From Nocardia crassostreae (GTDB lineage: Bacteria > Actinomycetota > Actinomycetes > Mycobacteriales > Mycobacteriaceae), in NCBI RefSeq assembly GCF_001613405.1, contig NZ_BDCH01000009.1, positions 1 through 64,000 on the forward strand: a DNA stretch of 64,000 bases, read 5' to 3'. How positions within the stretch are numbered: the stretch's first letter is position 1; each line of letters starts with the position of its first letter. The translations under genes and the position numbers were made by a program. Shown here in pieces: positions 38,029-47,599 of the stretch. The notes below the pieces were generated by a model. The model saw nothing but the letters and a program-made list of their open reading frames with translations. It was not told where the DNA came from and did no database searches.

Positions 38029-39957
38029 CTATTCCGCCTTTCCGGCGCCGTCCCGCGCGGGCGCGAGTTCGGCTGGGCTGTAGTACTTTTCGAGTTCCGC
38101 CGGATCGAACAGCTGCAACAGATCGGTCCGCATGGGTTCCTGGTCCTCGGGCGTCACCGTCACCGAGGGCACCGAGAAGCCGACCTCGTCCGGATCCACC
38201 CGGCAGACCAGCAGCTTGCTGCGCCAGACCGGATCCATTCCCGGATGGTCGTCGCGGGTGTGGCCGCCGCGGCTCTCGGTGCGCAGCAGCGCCGCCCGCG
38301 CCACGCATTCGCTGATCAGCAGCATATTGCGCAAGTCCAGGGCCAGATGCCAGCCCGGATTGAACTGCCGATGTCCCTCGATGGTGACGGTGTCGTAGCG
38401 ATCCCGGAGTTCCGAGAGCTTCTCGATGGCCTGTTTCAGCTCGCCTTCCTTGCGGATGATGCCGACCAGGTCGTTCATGGTCTGCTGCAGGTCCATGTGC
38501 AGTGTGTAGGGGTTCTCGCCCGGGGAATCCTGCGGCGAATCGAAGGGCGCCTCAGCGGATTTGGCGGCCGCCGCCACATCGGAGTCGGAGATCTTGGGCC
38601 GCGCGGCCAGCTGCTCCACATAGGTGGCCGCGCCGAGTCCGGCACGGCGCCCGAAGACCAGCAGATCGGACAGCGAATTGCCGCCCAGCCGGTTGGAGCC
38701 GTGCAGGCCACCGGCGCATTCTCCGGCCGCGAACAGTCCGGGCACCGTGGCGGCCTGGGTGTCCGGATCGACCTCGATGCCGCCCATGACGTAGTGGCAG
38801 GTCGGCCCGACCTCCATGGGCTCCTTGGTGATGTCGACGTCGGCCAGTTCCTTGAACTGGTGGTGCATGGACGGCAGCCGCTTCACGATCTGGTCGGCGG
38901 GCAGGCGGGACGCGATGTCGAGATAGACACCGCCGTGCGGGGTGCCGCGGCCCGCTTTGACTTCCTCGTTGATGGCGCGCGCGACCTCGTCGCGCGGGAG
39001 CAGATCAGGGGTGCGGCGGGCGGAATCGTTGTCCTTCAACCACTGATCCGCCTCCTCGATGGTCTCGGCGTACTGGCCCTTGAAGACCGGCGGGATGTAG
39101 TCGAACATGAACCGCTTGCCATCGGAGTTCTTCAGCACGCCGCCGTCACCGCGCACACCCTCGGTGACGAGGATGCCCTTCACGCTGGGCGGCCAGACCA
39201 TGCCGGTCGGATGGAATTGCAGGAACTCCATATTGATCAGCGTGGCCCCCGCCCGCATGGCGAGCGCGTGTCCATCGCCGGTGTACTCCCAGGAGTTGGA
39301 GGTCACCTTGTAGGACTTGCCGATACCACCGGTGGCGATCACGATGGCGGGCGTCTCGAAGAGGATGAACCGTCCCGATTCGCGCCAATAGCCGAAGGCG
39401 CCGGAGATGCGGTCGCCGTCCTTGAGCAGTTCGGTGACGGTGCATTCCTGGAATATCTTGATGCGCGCCTCGTAGTCCCCGGTCTGCGCGAAATCCTCCT
39501 GCTGCAGCGCCACGATCTTCTGCTGCATGGTGCGGATGATCTCCAGACCGGTGCGGTCGCCGACGTGCGCGAGCCGCGGATAGGTGTGCCCGCCGAAGTT
39601 GCGCTGGCTGATCCGCCAGTCCTTGGTGCGGTCGAACAGCGCGCCGTAGGTCTCCAGCTCCCACACCCGATCGGGGGCCTCCTGGGCGTGCAGTTCGGCC
39701 ATGCGCCAGTTGTTGAGGAACTTGCCACCGCGCATGGTGTCCTTGAAATGGGTTTGCCAACTGTCCTTTTCATTGGCATTGCCCATGGCGGCCGCGCAGC
39801 CGCCCTCGGCCATGACGGTGTGCGCCTTGCCGAACAGGGATTTGCACACCACCGCCACCGAGAGCCCGTGCTCGCGGGCCTCGATGACCGCACGCAGGCC
39901 GGCGCCACCGGCACCGATCACGACGACGTCGTACTTGTGCCGTTCGACTTCAGGCAT
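38029..39957 (-). CDS. sdhA: Succinate dehydrogenase/fumarate reductase flavoprotein subunit
   Basis: The 642-residue flavoprotein oxidises succinate to fumarate. The N-terminal FAD-binding motif VVVIGAGGAGLRAVIEAREH, the covalent-FAD His context SLFGKAHTVMAEGGCAAAMG and the active-site loop MEFLQFHPTGMVWPPSVKGI are present. RAGLGAATYVEQL and a C-terminal domain with ECVARAALLRTESRGGHTRD (catalytic Arg) follow. The length is normal and the frame intact. It overlaps neither neighbour but sits between the anchor gene (38-base gap) and sdhB. Confidence 0.95.
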   Translation of the reverse strand: MPEVERHKYDVVVIGAGGAGLRAVIEAREHGLSVAVVCKSLFGKAHTVMAEGGCAAAMGNANEKDSWQTHFKDTMRGGKFLNNWRMAELHAQEAPDRVWELETYGALFDRTKDWRISQRNFGGHTYPRLAHVGDRTGLEIIRTMQQKIVALQQEDFAQTGDYEARIKIFQECTVTELLKDGDRISGAFGYWRESGRFILFETPAIVIATGGIGKSYKVTSNSWEYTGDGHALAMRAGATLINMEFLQFHPTGMVWPPSVKGILVTEGVRGDGGVLKNSDGKRFMFDYIPPVFKGQYAETIEEADQWLKDNDSARRTPDLLPRDEVARAINEEVKAGRGTPHGGVYLDIASRLPADQIVKRLPSMHHQFKELADVDITKEPMEVGPTCHYVMGGIEVDPDTQAATVPGLFAAGECAGGLHGSNRLGGNSLSDLLVFGRRAGLGAATYVEQLAARPKISDSDVAAAAKSAEAPFDSPQDSPGENPYTLHMDLQQTMNDLVGIIRKEGELKQAIEKLSELRDRYDTVTIEGHRQFNPGWHLALDLRNMLLISECVARAALLRTESRGGHTRDDHPGMDPVWRSKLLVCRVDPDEVGFSVPSVTVTPEDQEPMRTDLLQLFDPAELEKYYSPAELAPARDGAGKAE

Positions 39958-39994
39958 GGAACCGAATACTCCTGACAGACAAAGGGAATGGTGG

Positions 39995-40828
39995 TCAGCC
40001 GATGAATCGGAGATCGCTGATGGTGCCGCTCGCGACGAGCATGACGTAGAAGTCGGTCAGCACCAGGGTGCCGAGCGTCGTCCAGGCCAGCAGCATGTGC
40101 CGGGTATTGAGCGCCGACACCGCGGTCCAGAACCGGTAGCGCACCGGATGCGCCGAGAAGTGCTTGAGCCGCCCGCCCGCGATATGGCGGCAGGAGTGGC
40201 ACGCCAGCGTGTACGCCCACAGCAGCAGCGCATTGCCGGTGATGACGAGTGAGCCCAGGCCCATTCCGAAGCCGCCGTCCTTGGCATGGAAGGACAGAAT
40301 CGCGTCATAGGTATTGACGACCGCGACAATCCCGGCGATATAGAAGAAGTACCGGTGCGCGTTCTGGATGATGAGCGGAAGTTTGGTCTCGCCGGTGTAT
40401 TTCGCGTGCGGTTCGGCCACCGCGCAGGCGGGCGGCGAGAACCACACCGCCCGGTAGTAGGCCTTGCGGTAGTAGTAACAGGTGAGCCGGAACAACAGCA
40501 GGAACGGCAGCACCAGGAAGCCCAGCGGGATCCACCCCGGCAGCTCACCCAGCGGCGTCCCGAAATGCGCGGATCCCGCGACGCAGGAATCGCTGATGCA
40601 CGGTGAGTAGAACGGTGTCAGGTAGTGATAGTCGTTCACCCAATATGCCGTGCGCACAAAGGATCTGATGGTCGCGTAGATCACGAACGCGGCCAGTCCG
40701 GCCACCGTGGCGGCCGGCGGCACCCACCAGCGGTCGGTGCGCAGCGTGCGTGCGGCAATGGCGGCGCGACCCTTGCTGAAAACTCCGGTTGTGCTCGATT
40801 CGGGAGCCTTGATCGGTGCGGCGCTCAC
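39995..40828 (-). CDS. sdhC: Succinate dehydrogenase membrane anchor subunit
   Basis: A 277-residue membrane protein that binds haem and quinone and anchors SdhAB. It has five hydrophobic segments, for example WWVPPAATVAGLAAFVIYAT, WIPLGFLVLPFLLLFRLTCY, LGSLVITGNALLLWAYTLAC and MLLAWTTLGTLVLTDFYVML. It keeps His in QNAHRYFFYIAG, CHSCRHIAGG and NTRHMLLAW, which suit haem ligation. It resembles mycobacterial Rv0249c. GTG at 40828 (VSAAPIKAPESSTTG) is chosen; longer starts would add unrelated residues. The operon promoter must lie in the 364 bases upstream. Confidence 0.85.
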   Translation of the reverse strand: MSAAPIKAPESSTTGVFSKGRAAIAARTLRTDRWWVPPAATVAGLAAFVIYATIRSFVRTAYWVNDYHYLTPFYSPCISDSCVAGSAHFGTPLGELPGWIPLGFLVLPFLLLFRLTCYYYRKAYYRAVWFSPPACAVAEPHAKYTGETKLPLIIQNAHRYFFYIAGIVAVVNTYDAILSFHAKDGGFGMGLGSLVITGNALLLWAYTLACHSCRHIAGGRLKHFSAHPVRYRFWTAVSALNTRHMLLAWTTLGTLVLTDFYVMLVASGTISDLRFIG

Positions 40829-41195
40829 TGCTGGATGCCTCGCTGCTCTATCCCGTGGAACGTCATCGTTACCTCCGGCATCGAATGTGATGGTGAGCAC
40901 CTTACGACAGGGCAGCTATCAACCGCGTTCGGTACTGCGATTTCGTGATCGCGTGATTTGCGCCACATTTTAGAAATTCTGCGGTTAATCGTTCGCTTAG
41001 TGAACAAACGTCTATCTCACGAACGTGGCAGCATCCCAGTGAGATTCGAATACCCGGGATGGGCACGTCCGGAACGGCGCGATTTGCGATGCGCCGGGCG
41101 TCACACGGCAGCAACAACACTGTGGTGCCCTGTCCCGGAAGCTAGACAACCCTCGCGAGGGGGGAGCCGGTGATGAGCGTGAAGGGAGCCGGTTG
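40829..41195. promoter_or_regulatory. Divergent promoter region of the sdh operon and thiolase-like gene
   Basis: This 367-base stretch has no convincing gene. Around 40985-41010 there is an A/T-richer part with an imperfect inverted repeat (GTTC-N7-GAAC, 40991-41005) that could be an operator or part of a promoter. Both genes are transcribed outward from here. Confidence 0.4.
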
Positions 41196-42548
41196 ATGAG
41201 GAGAGCCGCGATTGTGATGCCCATGCGCACGCCCGTCGGTCTGCCGGGGGGTGCGCTGGCGGCGGTGGCGCCGCAGCGCCTGATCTCCACGGTGCTGACC
41301 GCGGTGGTGGGCCGGGCGGGCATGGATCCGAGTCGCATCGAACAACTCGTCGCGGCGGTGCCCGATCCACACGCGGTGCGCGGCGCGGCGCCGCTCGCGG
41401 GTCTGTCGCCCGGTATCGGGGAGTTCCCGATCGGTGGCGGTCCGGGCGCCGGACTGCGCGCCCTCGTCACCGCGGCAATGATGGTGCAAACCGGTTCGGC
41501 CGACGTCGTTTTGGCCCTCGGCGCCGAATACCCCACGGGGACAGGCGCATCCGAGCCACGCATACCGAGTCTGTCGGGCCCGCAGGGTCTCGCGGGCCCG
41601 CCCCGCGCCACTTTCACCTCGATGATGGGCGCCGCGGCGCAGGCCCCGGAACCGGAAGCCACCACCGATGAGCATCTCGCGGTGTGGGCGGCCGCCGAAA
41701 CCGCCCGCGGCCCGCTGGAATCCCAGTACACCGAACTGCTCGCCCACCACTTCGGCATCACCCGCGCCGACGCCGACGAGTTCGCCGCCGCCAGCCATCG
41801 CCGCGCCGCCCGCGCCCGGCGGCAGGGCATCTTCGGCGCCGAGACCGCGCCGGTGGTGGTGAATGCCGTGCTGGAGGACGTGAATTCCGGTGTGGTGCAA
41901 CTGGTCGATCGCGACGAGGGCCTGCGCGACGATGTCTCGCACCGCGCCTTCGCCATGCTGTCCCCGTTCCAGCCCGGCGGGGTGAGCACGGTCGGCAACA
42001 GCAGCGCCCGCACCCTCGCCGCCTCGGCCTGCCTGGTGGTGGCCGAGGAGCGCCTGGTCGATCTGGGCCTGGAGGCCATGGGCTATCTGGTCGGCTGGTC
42101 GTCGGGCAGCACCGGTGACACCGCCGCGGTGGTGCCCGCCGCCGCGGTGGCGGTGGACAAGGCCTTGGCGCGCTGCGGTTTCGGGGTCGAGGATCTGGAC
42201 CTGGCCGAGATCGAGGAGACCAGCGCCGTGGAGGTATTGGCGCTCACCCGGACGTGGGAGCGCGACGGCTGGAAGTTCGATGCCGAGGAACGCCTGAACG
42301 TGCACGGCGCGGCCATCGCCCTCGGCGATCCGGGCGGGGCGGCCGGGCTGCGCATGGTGACCACCCTGCTCCACGAACTATCCCGGCGCGAAGGCGGATA
42401 CGGTCTGGCCGCCACCCCCACCGGCCCCTCCCAAGCCCTGGCCGCCGTCTTCGAATCCGCCCACGCCATCCCGGTCGCGCCCACCCCGTGCGGGGCACGC
42501 TTCCACGGCGGCGGCCGCCGGGGCCGCTCCGGCCGTCACCGCGCGTAG
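41196..42548 (+). CDS. Thiolase-fold protein lacking the catalytic residues
   Basis: The 450-residue protein has thiolase folds: IVMPMRTPVGLPGGALAAVA, the central ADVVLALGAEYPTGTGASE, and the C-terminal EIEETSAVEVLALTRTWERD, then NVHGAAIALGDPGGAAGLRM. Thiolases have the nucleophilic Cys in a CxS context near residue 90; here it reads GGGPGAGLRALVTAAMM with no Cys. The active-site His of GHP is Asp (GDP), and the final C-G-GxG motif is replaced by TPTGPSQALAAVF. It therefore cannot work as a normal thiolase and may be a non-catalytic partner. The frame is intact. RBS AGGGAG is 8 bases before the ATG. Confidence 0.8.
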   Translation: MRRAAIVMPMRTPVGLPGGALAAVAPQRLISTVLTAVVGRAGMDPSRIEQLVAAVPDPHAVRGAAPLAGLSPGIGEFPIGGGPGAGLRALVTAAMMVQTGSADVVLALGAEYPTGTGASEPRIPSLSGPQGLAGPPRATFTSMMGAAAQAPEPEATTDEHLAVWAAAETARGPLESQYTELLAHHFGITRADADEFAAASHRRAARARRQGIFGAETAPVVVNAVLEDVNSGVVQLVDRDEGLRDDVSHRAFAMLSPFQPGGVSTVGNSSARTLAASACLVVAEERLVDLGLEAMGYLVGWSSGSTGDTAAVVPAAAVAVDKALARCGFGVEDLDLAEIEETSAVEVLALTRTWERDGWKFDAEERLNVHGAAIALGDPGGAAGLRMVTTLLHELSRREGGYGLAATPTGPSQALAAVFESAHAIPVAPTPCGARFHGGGRRGRSGRHRA

Positions 42549-42556
42549 GGAGCGAG

Positions 42557-42847
42557 CTATTTCGTCCGGGGACGGGAGTGGAAGCCCAGGCCCTCGTCCT
42601 GCGCGCCCATCCAGGCGGCTTCGTCCGACTTGCTGTCGGGGACGTAGATGACTTCCTGTTGTCCCCTGCGGGAGACCTGGGGTGGGGGCGCCTGCTCGAA
42701 CTCCTCGGCATCGATGACGAGCCGCTCCAGGTCGTTCTCCAAGCGGCGCACCATATTGGCCTCGCCGTACTGCGTGCGCAGCGCGCTGACGCACTGCCGG
42801 AGCTGGCCGACCGCGTAGCGGAGTTCCGCAATCTCGCTGCGTGTCAT
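42557..42847 (-). CDS. Conserved hypothetical protein, 96 residues
   Basis: It has a good ribosome site (AGGAGG 5 bases before ATG). The first half is a helical, probably coiled-coil segment (RSEIAELRYAVGQLRQCVSA, EANMVRRLENDLERLVIDAE). The second half is charged and disordered, with the repeated acidic/basic pattern ending AQDEGLGFHSRPRTK. I recognise no domain. It ends 8 bases before the 3' end of the convergent thiolase-like gene. Confidence 0.7.
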   Translation of the reverse strand: MTRSEIAELRYAVGQLRQCVSALRTQYGEANMVRRLENDLERLVIDAEEFEQAPPPQVSRRGQQEVIYVPDSKSDEAAWMGAQDEGLGFHSRPRTK

Positions 42848-42971
42848 CGAAACCTCCTCGAGCCGTGTGACCGACCACACATTATGATCTACAACACAGT
42901 ACGCGACGATGGTGAATCCGTCTCGCGACCATGGCATAACCCCAGTTCACGGGCCTGTACCCGACTGGCCG

Positions 42972-43913
42972 TCAGCCCGCGATGGCGTACTCCGGACCGC
43001 ATTCGGGCTCCCGCCCGCACAGCGCCGCGACCGCGCGATCCACCAGTCCGGCAATGGCCGCCGCCACCTCCTCGGCGCGCTCCAGGATCACGCTGTGCCC
43101 GGCCCCGTCCAGCCGCACCAGTTCCACATCGTCGAGCTGGGAGGCCAGCACCACCGAATGCGCGAACGGAATCACGATGTCGGCCGATCCGGCCAGTACC
43201 AGCGCCGGAATCCGGCCCAGCCGGTGCAGGGTCTCGTTCTCGTCGAAGCGCATGAGCGAGTCCAGGAAGCTCGACATGGTCAGCAGCGAGGTCTCGTTGA
43301 GCATGGCCGTGGCCACCGCCAGCACCCGCGGGCTCACCTTGCGGGTGCCCAGCGCCGCCTCGCGCATGATCGGCTCGAAAATGCGGCGGCTCCAATGCTT
43401 CGAGGCCTGCATGGCGCGCGGCGCGCGCCGCACCGCCGCCTGCAGCGAGGCCACCGCCGGGCCGTTCAGCAATCGGCCCACCCCGACCCGGGTGACGCTG
43501 GAGGCCGCGCCCGCGATGAGCCCGACGCCGATGACGCGGCAGCCGATGGTCTCGGGGAACAGCCGGGCGTAGGCCAGGATGGTCATGGCGCCCATCGAAT
43601 GGCCGACCAGCACAATGGGTTCGGTCGGGGCGACCGCCCGCAGCACGGCGTCCAGATCCCGGGCCAGGTGATCGATGGTGTAGGTGGCCGGATCGGCATC
43701 GCCCGAATCCCCGTGGCCGCGATGGTCGTAGAACACCAGATGGGTGTCCGCGCCCCAGCGCGGGGCCAGATGCTCGCGCAGCAGCGCCCAGGATTCGGTG
43801 CGCAGACAGTGGCCGTGCAGGAACACCACGGTGACTTCGGCCGCGGGCGAACCGAATTCGCGTACCGCGATCGGCACGCCGTCGTCAGCGCTGACGATGA
43901 ATCGGGTGGACAT
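42972..43913 (-). CDS. Alpha/beta hydrolase
   Basis: The 313-residue protein has a full hydrolase set: VTVVFLHGHCLRTESWALLR (oxyanion), FYDHRGHGDSGDAD, nucleophile in VLVGHSMGAMTILAYARLFP, Asp in LVLAGSADIVIPFAHS and His in LDGAGHSVILERAEE. The cap region contains several Arg-rich helices (AAVRRAPRAMQASKHWSRRI). The substrate is unknown; lipid ester hydrolases of this type are common in mycolic-acid actinomycetes. The ATG at 43913 follows a GTG alternative eight codons earlier. Confidence 0.8.
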   Translation of the reverse strand: MSTRFIVSADDGVPIAVREFGSPAAEVTVVFLHGHCLRTESWALLREHLAPRWGADTHLVFYDHRGHGDSGDADPATYTIDHLARDLDAVLRAVAPTEPIVLVGHSMGAMTILAYARLFPETIGCRVIGVGLIAGAASSVTRVGVGRLLNGPAVASLQAAVRRAPRAMQASKHWSRRIFEPIMREAALGTRKVSPRVLAVATAMLNETSLLTMSSFLDSLMRFDENETLHRLGRIPALVLAGSADIVIPFAHSVVLASQLDDVELVRLDGAGHSVILERAEEVAAAIAGLVDRAVAALCGREPECGPEYAIAG

Positions 43914-44110
43914 GACGTGCTCCTGACGAGTCCGCATCTTGCCCGGTTGTCGATAGTTATTGCCTGGCCGTTAACCACCTACACCAGGCGTTATGCACAA
44001 GTTGTCCAACTGTCGCCAGTGATCGACAACGGCTGTGCCGGTAAATCTACATAAATCTAGTGATCATGCTAGAAAGCTGTAGATATCGACGATTACCCGC
44101 TCACGACAGC

Positions 44111-44152
44111 AATCTGCCCTTGTCTAGCGATGAAGCTAGACAAGGGCAGATT
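44111..44152 (-). terminator. 18-base-pair stem-loop terminator
   Basis: The two arms are perfect complements of 18 bases (outer part AATCTGCCCTTGTCTAGC) with a 6-base loop. It lies 15 bases past the stop of the acyl-CoA dehydrogenase gene on the minus strand. Confidence 0.85.
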
Positions 44153-44167
44153 CACCTCGAGACCGTG

Positions 44168-46123
44168 CTACGGCGCCGCCGACGCCTTGGTCGACGGCAG
44201 GAACGTGCGCAGCAGGTTCTGCTCGGCCGACGGCCCGAACTGCCATTCGGCGATCCACGGCCCGGTGCCCTCGCTCGGATCGAGCGCGCCGCCCTCGATG
44301 AACTTGTAGCGACCGTAGAGGATGCCGCGGGTCAGCTCGGTATCCGCGTCATCGGTGTTGTCCCACAGGGATTCGAACAGCTGCCGCACCCGGATGCGCG
44401 CCTGCCGGCAGTAGACCTCGGCGAGCTCCTCGGCCGCCACGCCGTCCGGATCGCCCGCGACGCGCAGGGACTGGGCCTTCACACACGCCGCCGCCATGGC
44501 GAACAGTTCCGCGCCGATATCCACGATGCGGCCCAGGAACCCCTGCTTGTACTCGAGTTTCGCCTGCCAGCGCGCCATACCGTACATGAGCGCGCGAGCC
44601 TGCTTGCGCGACATGCGCTCGACGAAGCGCATATGCCGGGCGAGCGGACCGAACTCGCCGAAGCCCACGGGCGCGGTGCCCGCGCCGACGGTCAGCTGCG
44701 GGAACCACTTGGCGTAGAAGCCGCTCGCGCCGACCGCCGCCTTGGCCTTCTCCTTGGGCGCGGCATTGCGGTCGACCAGCGCCCCGGCCGCCGCCATGTG
44801 CGCATCGGCCATCTCGCGGGCGATGAGCAGCCGCATGATCTCGCTGGAGCCCTCGAAGATGCGATTGATGCGCAGATCCCGCACGAGTTGCTCGGCGCCC
44901 ACGGCCCGTTCACCGCGGGCCGCGAGCGAGGCGGCGGTCTCGTAGCCGCGCCCGCCGCGGATCTGCACCAGTTCGTCGGCGATCTCGCAGGCCATTTCCG
45001 AGGCCCACAGTTTGGCCAGCGCCGCCTCGATGCGAATGTCGTTGCGGTTCTCGTCGCACATGGTGGCCGAGAGGTCGAGCACCGATTCGAGCGCGAAAGT
45101 GGTTGCGGCGATGAAGGACAGCTTGGCCCCGACCGCGCCGTGCTCGCCGACCGGGCGGCCCCACTGCACGCGGGTGGCGCTCCACTCCCGGGCGATCTTG
45201 AGCGACCATTTGGCCGCCGCGGTGCACATGGCCGGAATGGCGAGGCGGCCCGCGTTCAAGGTGGTGAGCGCGATCTTCAGGCCGTCGCCCTCGCGTCCGA
45301 CCAGATTGCCCTTGGGCACGCGCACATTGTGCATGCGGGTGACGCCGTTCTCGATACCGCGCAGGCCCATGAACGCATTGCGCCGCTCCACCGTGATGCC
45401 GGGGCTGTCGGCCTCCACGATGAAGGCGGAGATGCCGCCGCGATGCCCTTCGCTCTTGGGCACCCGGGCCATGACGACGAGTAGTTCGGCGACCACGCCA
45501 TTGGTGGTCCACAGTTTCACACCATTGAGTTCGTAGGCGTCGCCGTCCTCGGTGGGCGTGGCGGTGGAGGCCATGCGGGCCGGGTCCGAGCCCACATCCG
45601 GTTCGGTGAGCAGGAAGGCGCTCACGGCCCCTTTCGCGCAGCGCGGCAGGAACTCTCGCTTCTGCTCCGGGGTGCCCGCCAGCTTGAGCGGTTCGGGCAC
45701 GCCGATGGACTGGTGCGCCGACAGCAGCATGCCGAGGCTGGCGTGCGCGGAGCCGACCAGCATGAGCGCCTTGTTGTAGCCGACCTGCGAGAGCCCCACC
45801 CCGCCGTATTCCTCCGGAATCTTCAGGCCGAAACAGCCCAATTCGGCGAGCCCGCGCACATATTCGTCCGGAATGCGGCCCTCGGCCTCGATTCGCGCCC
45901 CGTCGATGGTTTTACAGAGCTCCTCGAGCCGGGCGAGATAGGCCGCGGTCTTGGCGGCGTCCGCGGCGCCGGGTTGCGGGAACGGGTGGATGAGGTCGAG
46001 CCGGAACCGGCCGAGAAACATCTCCTTCGCGAAGGACGGCTTGGCCCAGGTGGTTTCACGGGATTCCTCGACGAGTGCCCGGGCCTGCTCTTCGGTGGCG
46101 TCGACTTTCGCTGTGGTCGCCAT
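44168..46123 (-). CDS. Acyl-CoA dehydrogenase, long form
   Basis: A 651-residue FAD enzyme that introduces the 2,3 double bond into fatty acyl-CoA, resembling the long mitochondrial VLCAD/ACAD9 type. The N-terminal helical domain has IPDEYVRGLAELGCFGLKIP. The middle beta domain has AFLLTEPDVGSDPARMASTA and LNGVKLWTTNGVVAELLVVM. The FAD domain has QIRGGRGYETAASLAARGER and DLRINRIFEGSSEIMRLLIA, in which the catalytic Glu context (FEGSSE) is present. The extra C-terminal domain of about 170 residues, which in VLCAD mediates membrane contact, is retained. It is intact and followed by a strong terminator. Confidence 0.9.
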   Translation of the reverse strand: MATTAKVDATEEQARALVEESRETTWAKPSFAKEMFLGRFRLDLIHPFPQPGAADAAKTAAYLARLEELCKTIDGARIEAEGRIPDEYVRGLAELGCFGLKIPEEYGGVGLSQVGYNKALMLVGSAHASLGMLLSAHQSIGVPEPLKLAGTPEQKREFLPRCAKGAVSAFLLTEPDVGSDPARMASTATPTEDGDAYELNGVKLWTTNGVVAELLVVMARVPKSEGHRGGISAFIVEADSPGITVERRNAFMGLRGIENGVTRMHNVRVPKGNLVGREGDGLKIALTTLNAGRLAIPAMCTAAAKWSLKIAREWSATRVQWGRPVGEHGAVGAKLSFIAATTFALESVLDLSATMCDENRNDIRIEAALAKLWASEMACEIADELVQIRGGRGYETAASLAARGERAVGAEQLVRDLRINRIFEGSSEIMRLLIAREMADAHMAAAGALVDRNAAPKEKAKAAVGASGFYAKWFPQLTVGAGTAPVGFGEFGPLARHMRFVERMSRKQARALMYGMARWQAKLEYKQGFLGRIVDIGAELFAMAAACVKAQSLRVAGDPDGVAAEELAEVYCRQARIRVRQLFESLWDNTDDADTELTRGILYGRYKFIEGGALDPSEGTGPWIAEWQFGPSAEQNLLRTFLPSTKASAAP

Positions 46124-46250
46124 GTGTCTCCTCCTCGGAGGTGATGAGAATCACATTCGAGTGTAGGAGCCTTTGTTACCCACCGGTAGTCTCTAGCAAA
46201 GATCAAAAAGCCTTGTTGCGCAATGATCTTGATCGCGAGCGAATTCCCGG

Positions 46251-47435
46251 TTACTGCACCCCGCGCAAATACCGGCCGAAATGCGGCACGGTGAAACCGA
46301 TCGTGCCGCGCTCCGCCGAATAGATGAGTCCCTTCTTGATCAGACCGTCGCGGGCCGGGGACAGCGAGGCGGGTTTGCGGTCGAGCTGCTTGGCCACCGC
46401 GGCGGTCGGCACCGGGCCGTCGTCACCGGACAGCTCGGCCATGGCGCGCATGTACTCCCGCTCGGCCGGGGTGGCGCGCTCGTAGCGGGATCCGAAGAAC
46501 CCCACCGCCAATTCCTCCTCGGCCGTCGGCGCGGCCACCGCCACGTCCTCGGCCGTGATGGGCGACTGCGCGGCCGCATCCCAGGTCGCCTTCCCGTACG
46601 CCTGCACGAAATACGGGTAGCCGTCGGCCTTGCGGTACAGCGCGTCCAGGGCCTCCCGGCTGTACTTCACGTCCTCCCGCTCGGCCGGGGCGAGCAGGGC
46701 CAGATCGGCCGCGTCGCGATCCAGGCGGTCGATGCGGTGATAGGAGAACAGGCGCTCGGAGTAGCTCTTGGACGCGGACAGCACCGCGGGCAGATGCGGC
46801 AGCCCGGCGCCCACCACGATCAAAGGCGCGGCGTCCTGGCTCAATTCGTGGCAGGCGCCGCAGAGGGCGGAGATATCGGCGGGACCCAGATCCTGGAGTT
46901 CGTCGATGAACAGCGCGAGACCGACGCCGGTAGCGCGGGTCAGTTGCGCCGCCTCCAGCAGCAGCTCGACCAGATCGATCTCGATATCCCCGGAGTCGGC
47001 GCGACCGGTGACCGCCGGGACGTCGATGCCCGGATTCCAGCGCTCGCGCATGCCCTTGTCGGCAGTCGAGCGCAGCGCGAACGCCTTGAGAATGCCGAGG
47101 AAATCGTCCATCTGCTCCGGATTGCGGTGTGCCGCCGCGATCGAGCGCACCGCCATGTGCAGCGCCGACGACAGCGGTCGGCGTAGCTCCTGATCGGGGC
47201 GGGCCTCGAGTTTCCCGGTGCCCCACCCGCGCGAGCGCGCCGCCGACCGAAGCTGATTGAGCAGCACCGTTTTCCCCACGCCGCGCAATCCGGTGAGCAT
47301 GACACTGCGTTCCGGTCGCCCCCGCGCGACCCGTTCCAGCACGACGTCGAAGGCATCGAGCTGCCGATCGCGGCCCGCCAACTCGGGCGGCCGCTGCCCG
47401 GCACCGGGGGCGTACGGATTGCGCACGGGATCCAT
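46251..47435 (-). CDS. ORC1/AAA-type ATPase with winged helix
   Basis: A 394-residue ATPase. It has Walker A in VMLTGLRGVGKTVLLNQLRS and Walker B in ALFIDELQDLGPADISALCG. Sensor I is near PLIVVGAGLPHLPAVLSASK, and RIDRLDRDAADLALLAPAER follows. A C-terminal winged helix is suggested by PTAAVAKQLDRKPASLSPAR, DGLIKKGLIYSAERGTIGFT. Similar actinobacterial proteins are called ORC1-type or AAA_16 ATPases, and their role is unknown. The start is the ATG of MDPVRNPYAPGAGQRPPELA. It is monocistronic. Confidence 0.75.
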   Translation of the reverse strand: MDPVRNPYAPGAGQRPPELAGRDRQLDAFDVVLERVARGRPERSVMLTGLRGVGKTVLLNQLRSAARSRGWGTGKLEARPDQELRRPLSSALHMAVRSIAAAHRNPEQMDDFLGILKAFALRSTADKGMRERWNPGIDVPAVTGRADSGDIEIDLVELLLEAAQLTRATGVGLALFIDELQDLGPADISALCGACHELSQDAAPLIVVGAGLPHLPAVLSASKSYSERLFSYHRIDRLDRDAADLALLAPAEREDVKYSREALDALYRKADGYPYFVQAYGKATWDAAAQSPITAEDVAVAAPTAEEELAVGFFGSRYERATPAEREYMRAMAELSGDDGPVPTAAVAKQLDRKPASLSPARDGLIKKGLIYSAERGTIGFTVPHFGRYLRGVQ

Positions 47436-47599
47436 GCCGCCCAACCGTAGCGTCAGAATCCAGGATTATCCGGGCATCTACCGAAGACCCTAGAGGCCGT
47501 TATCGATTGCTGTGCGCGCACGAGTGCTTTCGCACTCCCTTGTCGCATCCGGTCTCTACTCTTATGTCCGAGTCGCGGACATCCAGCGCAGGAGGGTTC

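Noticed and set aside
40991..41005. Inverted repeat in the sdh promoter region as a specific regulator site
   Set aside because: The arms are only 4 bases and common by chance; recorded only as part of the intergenic region.
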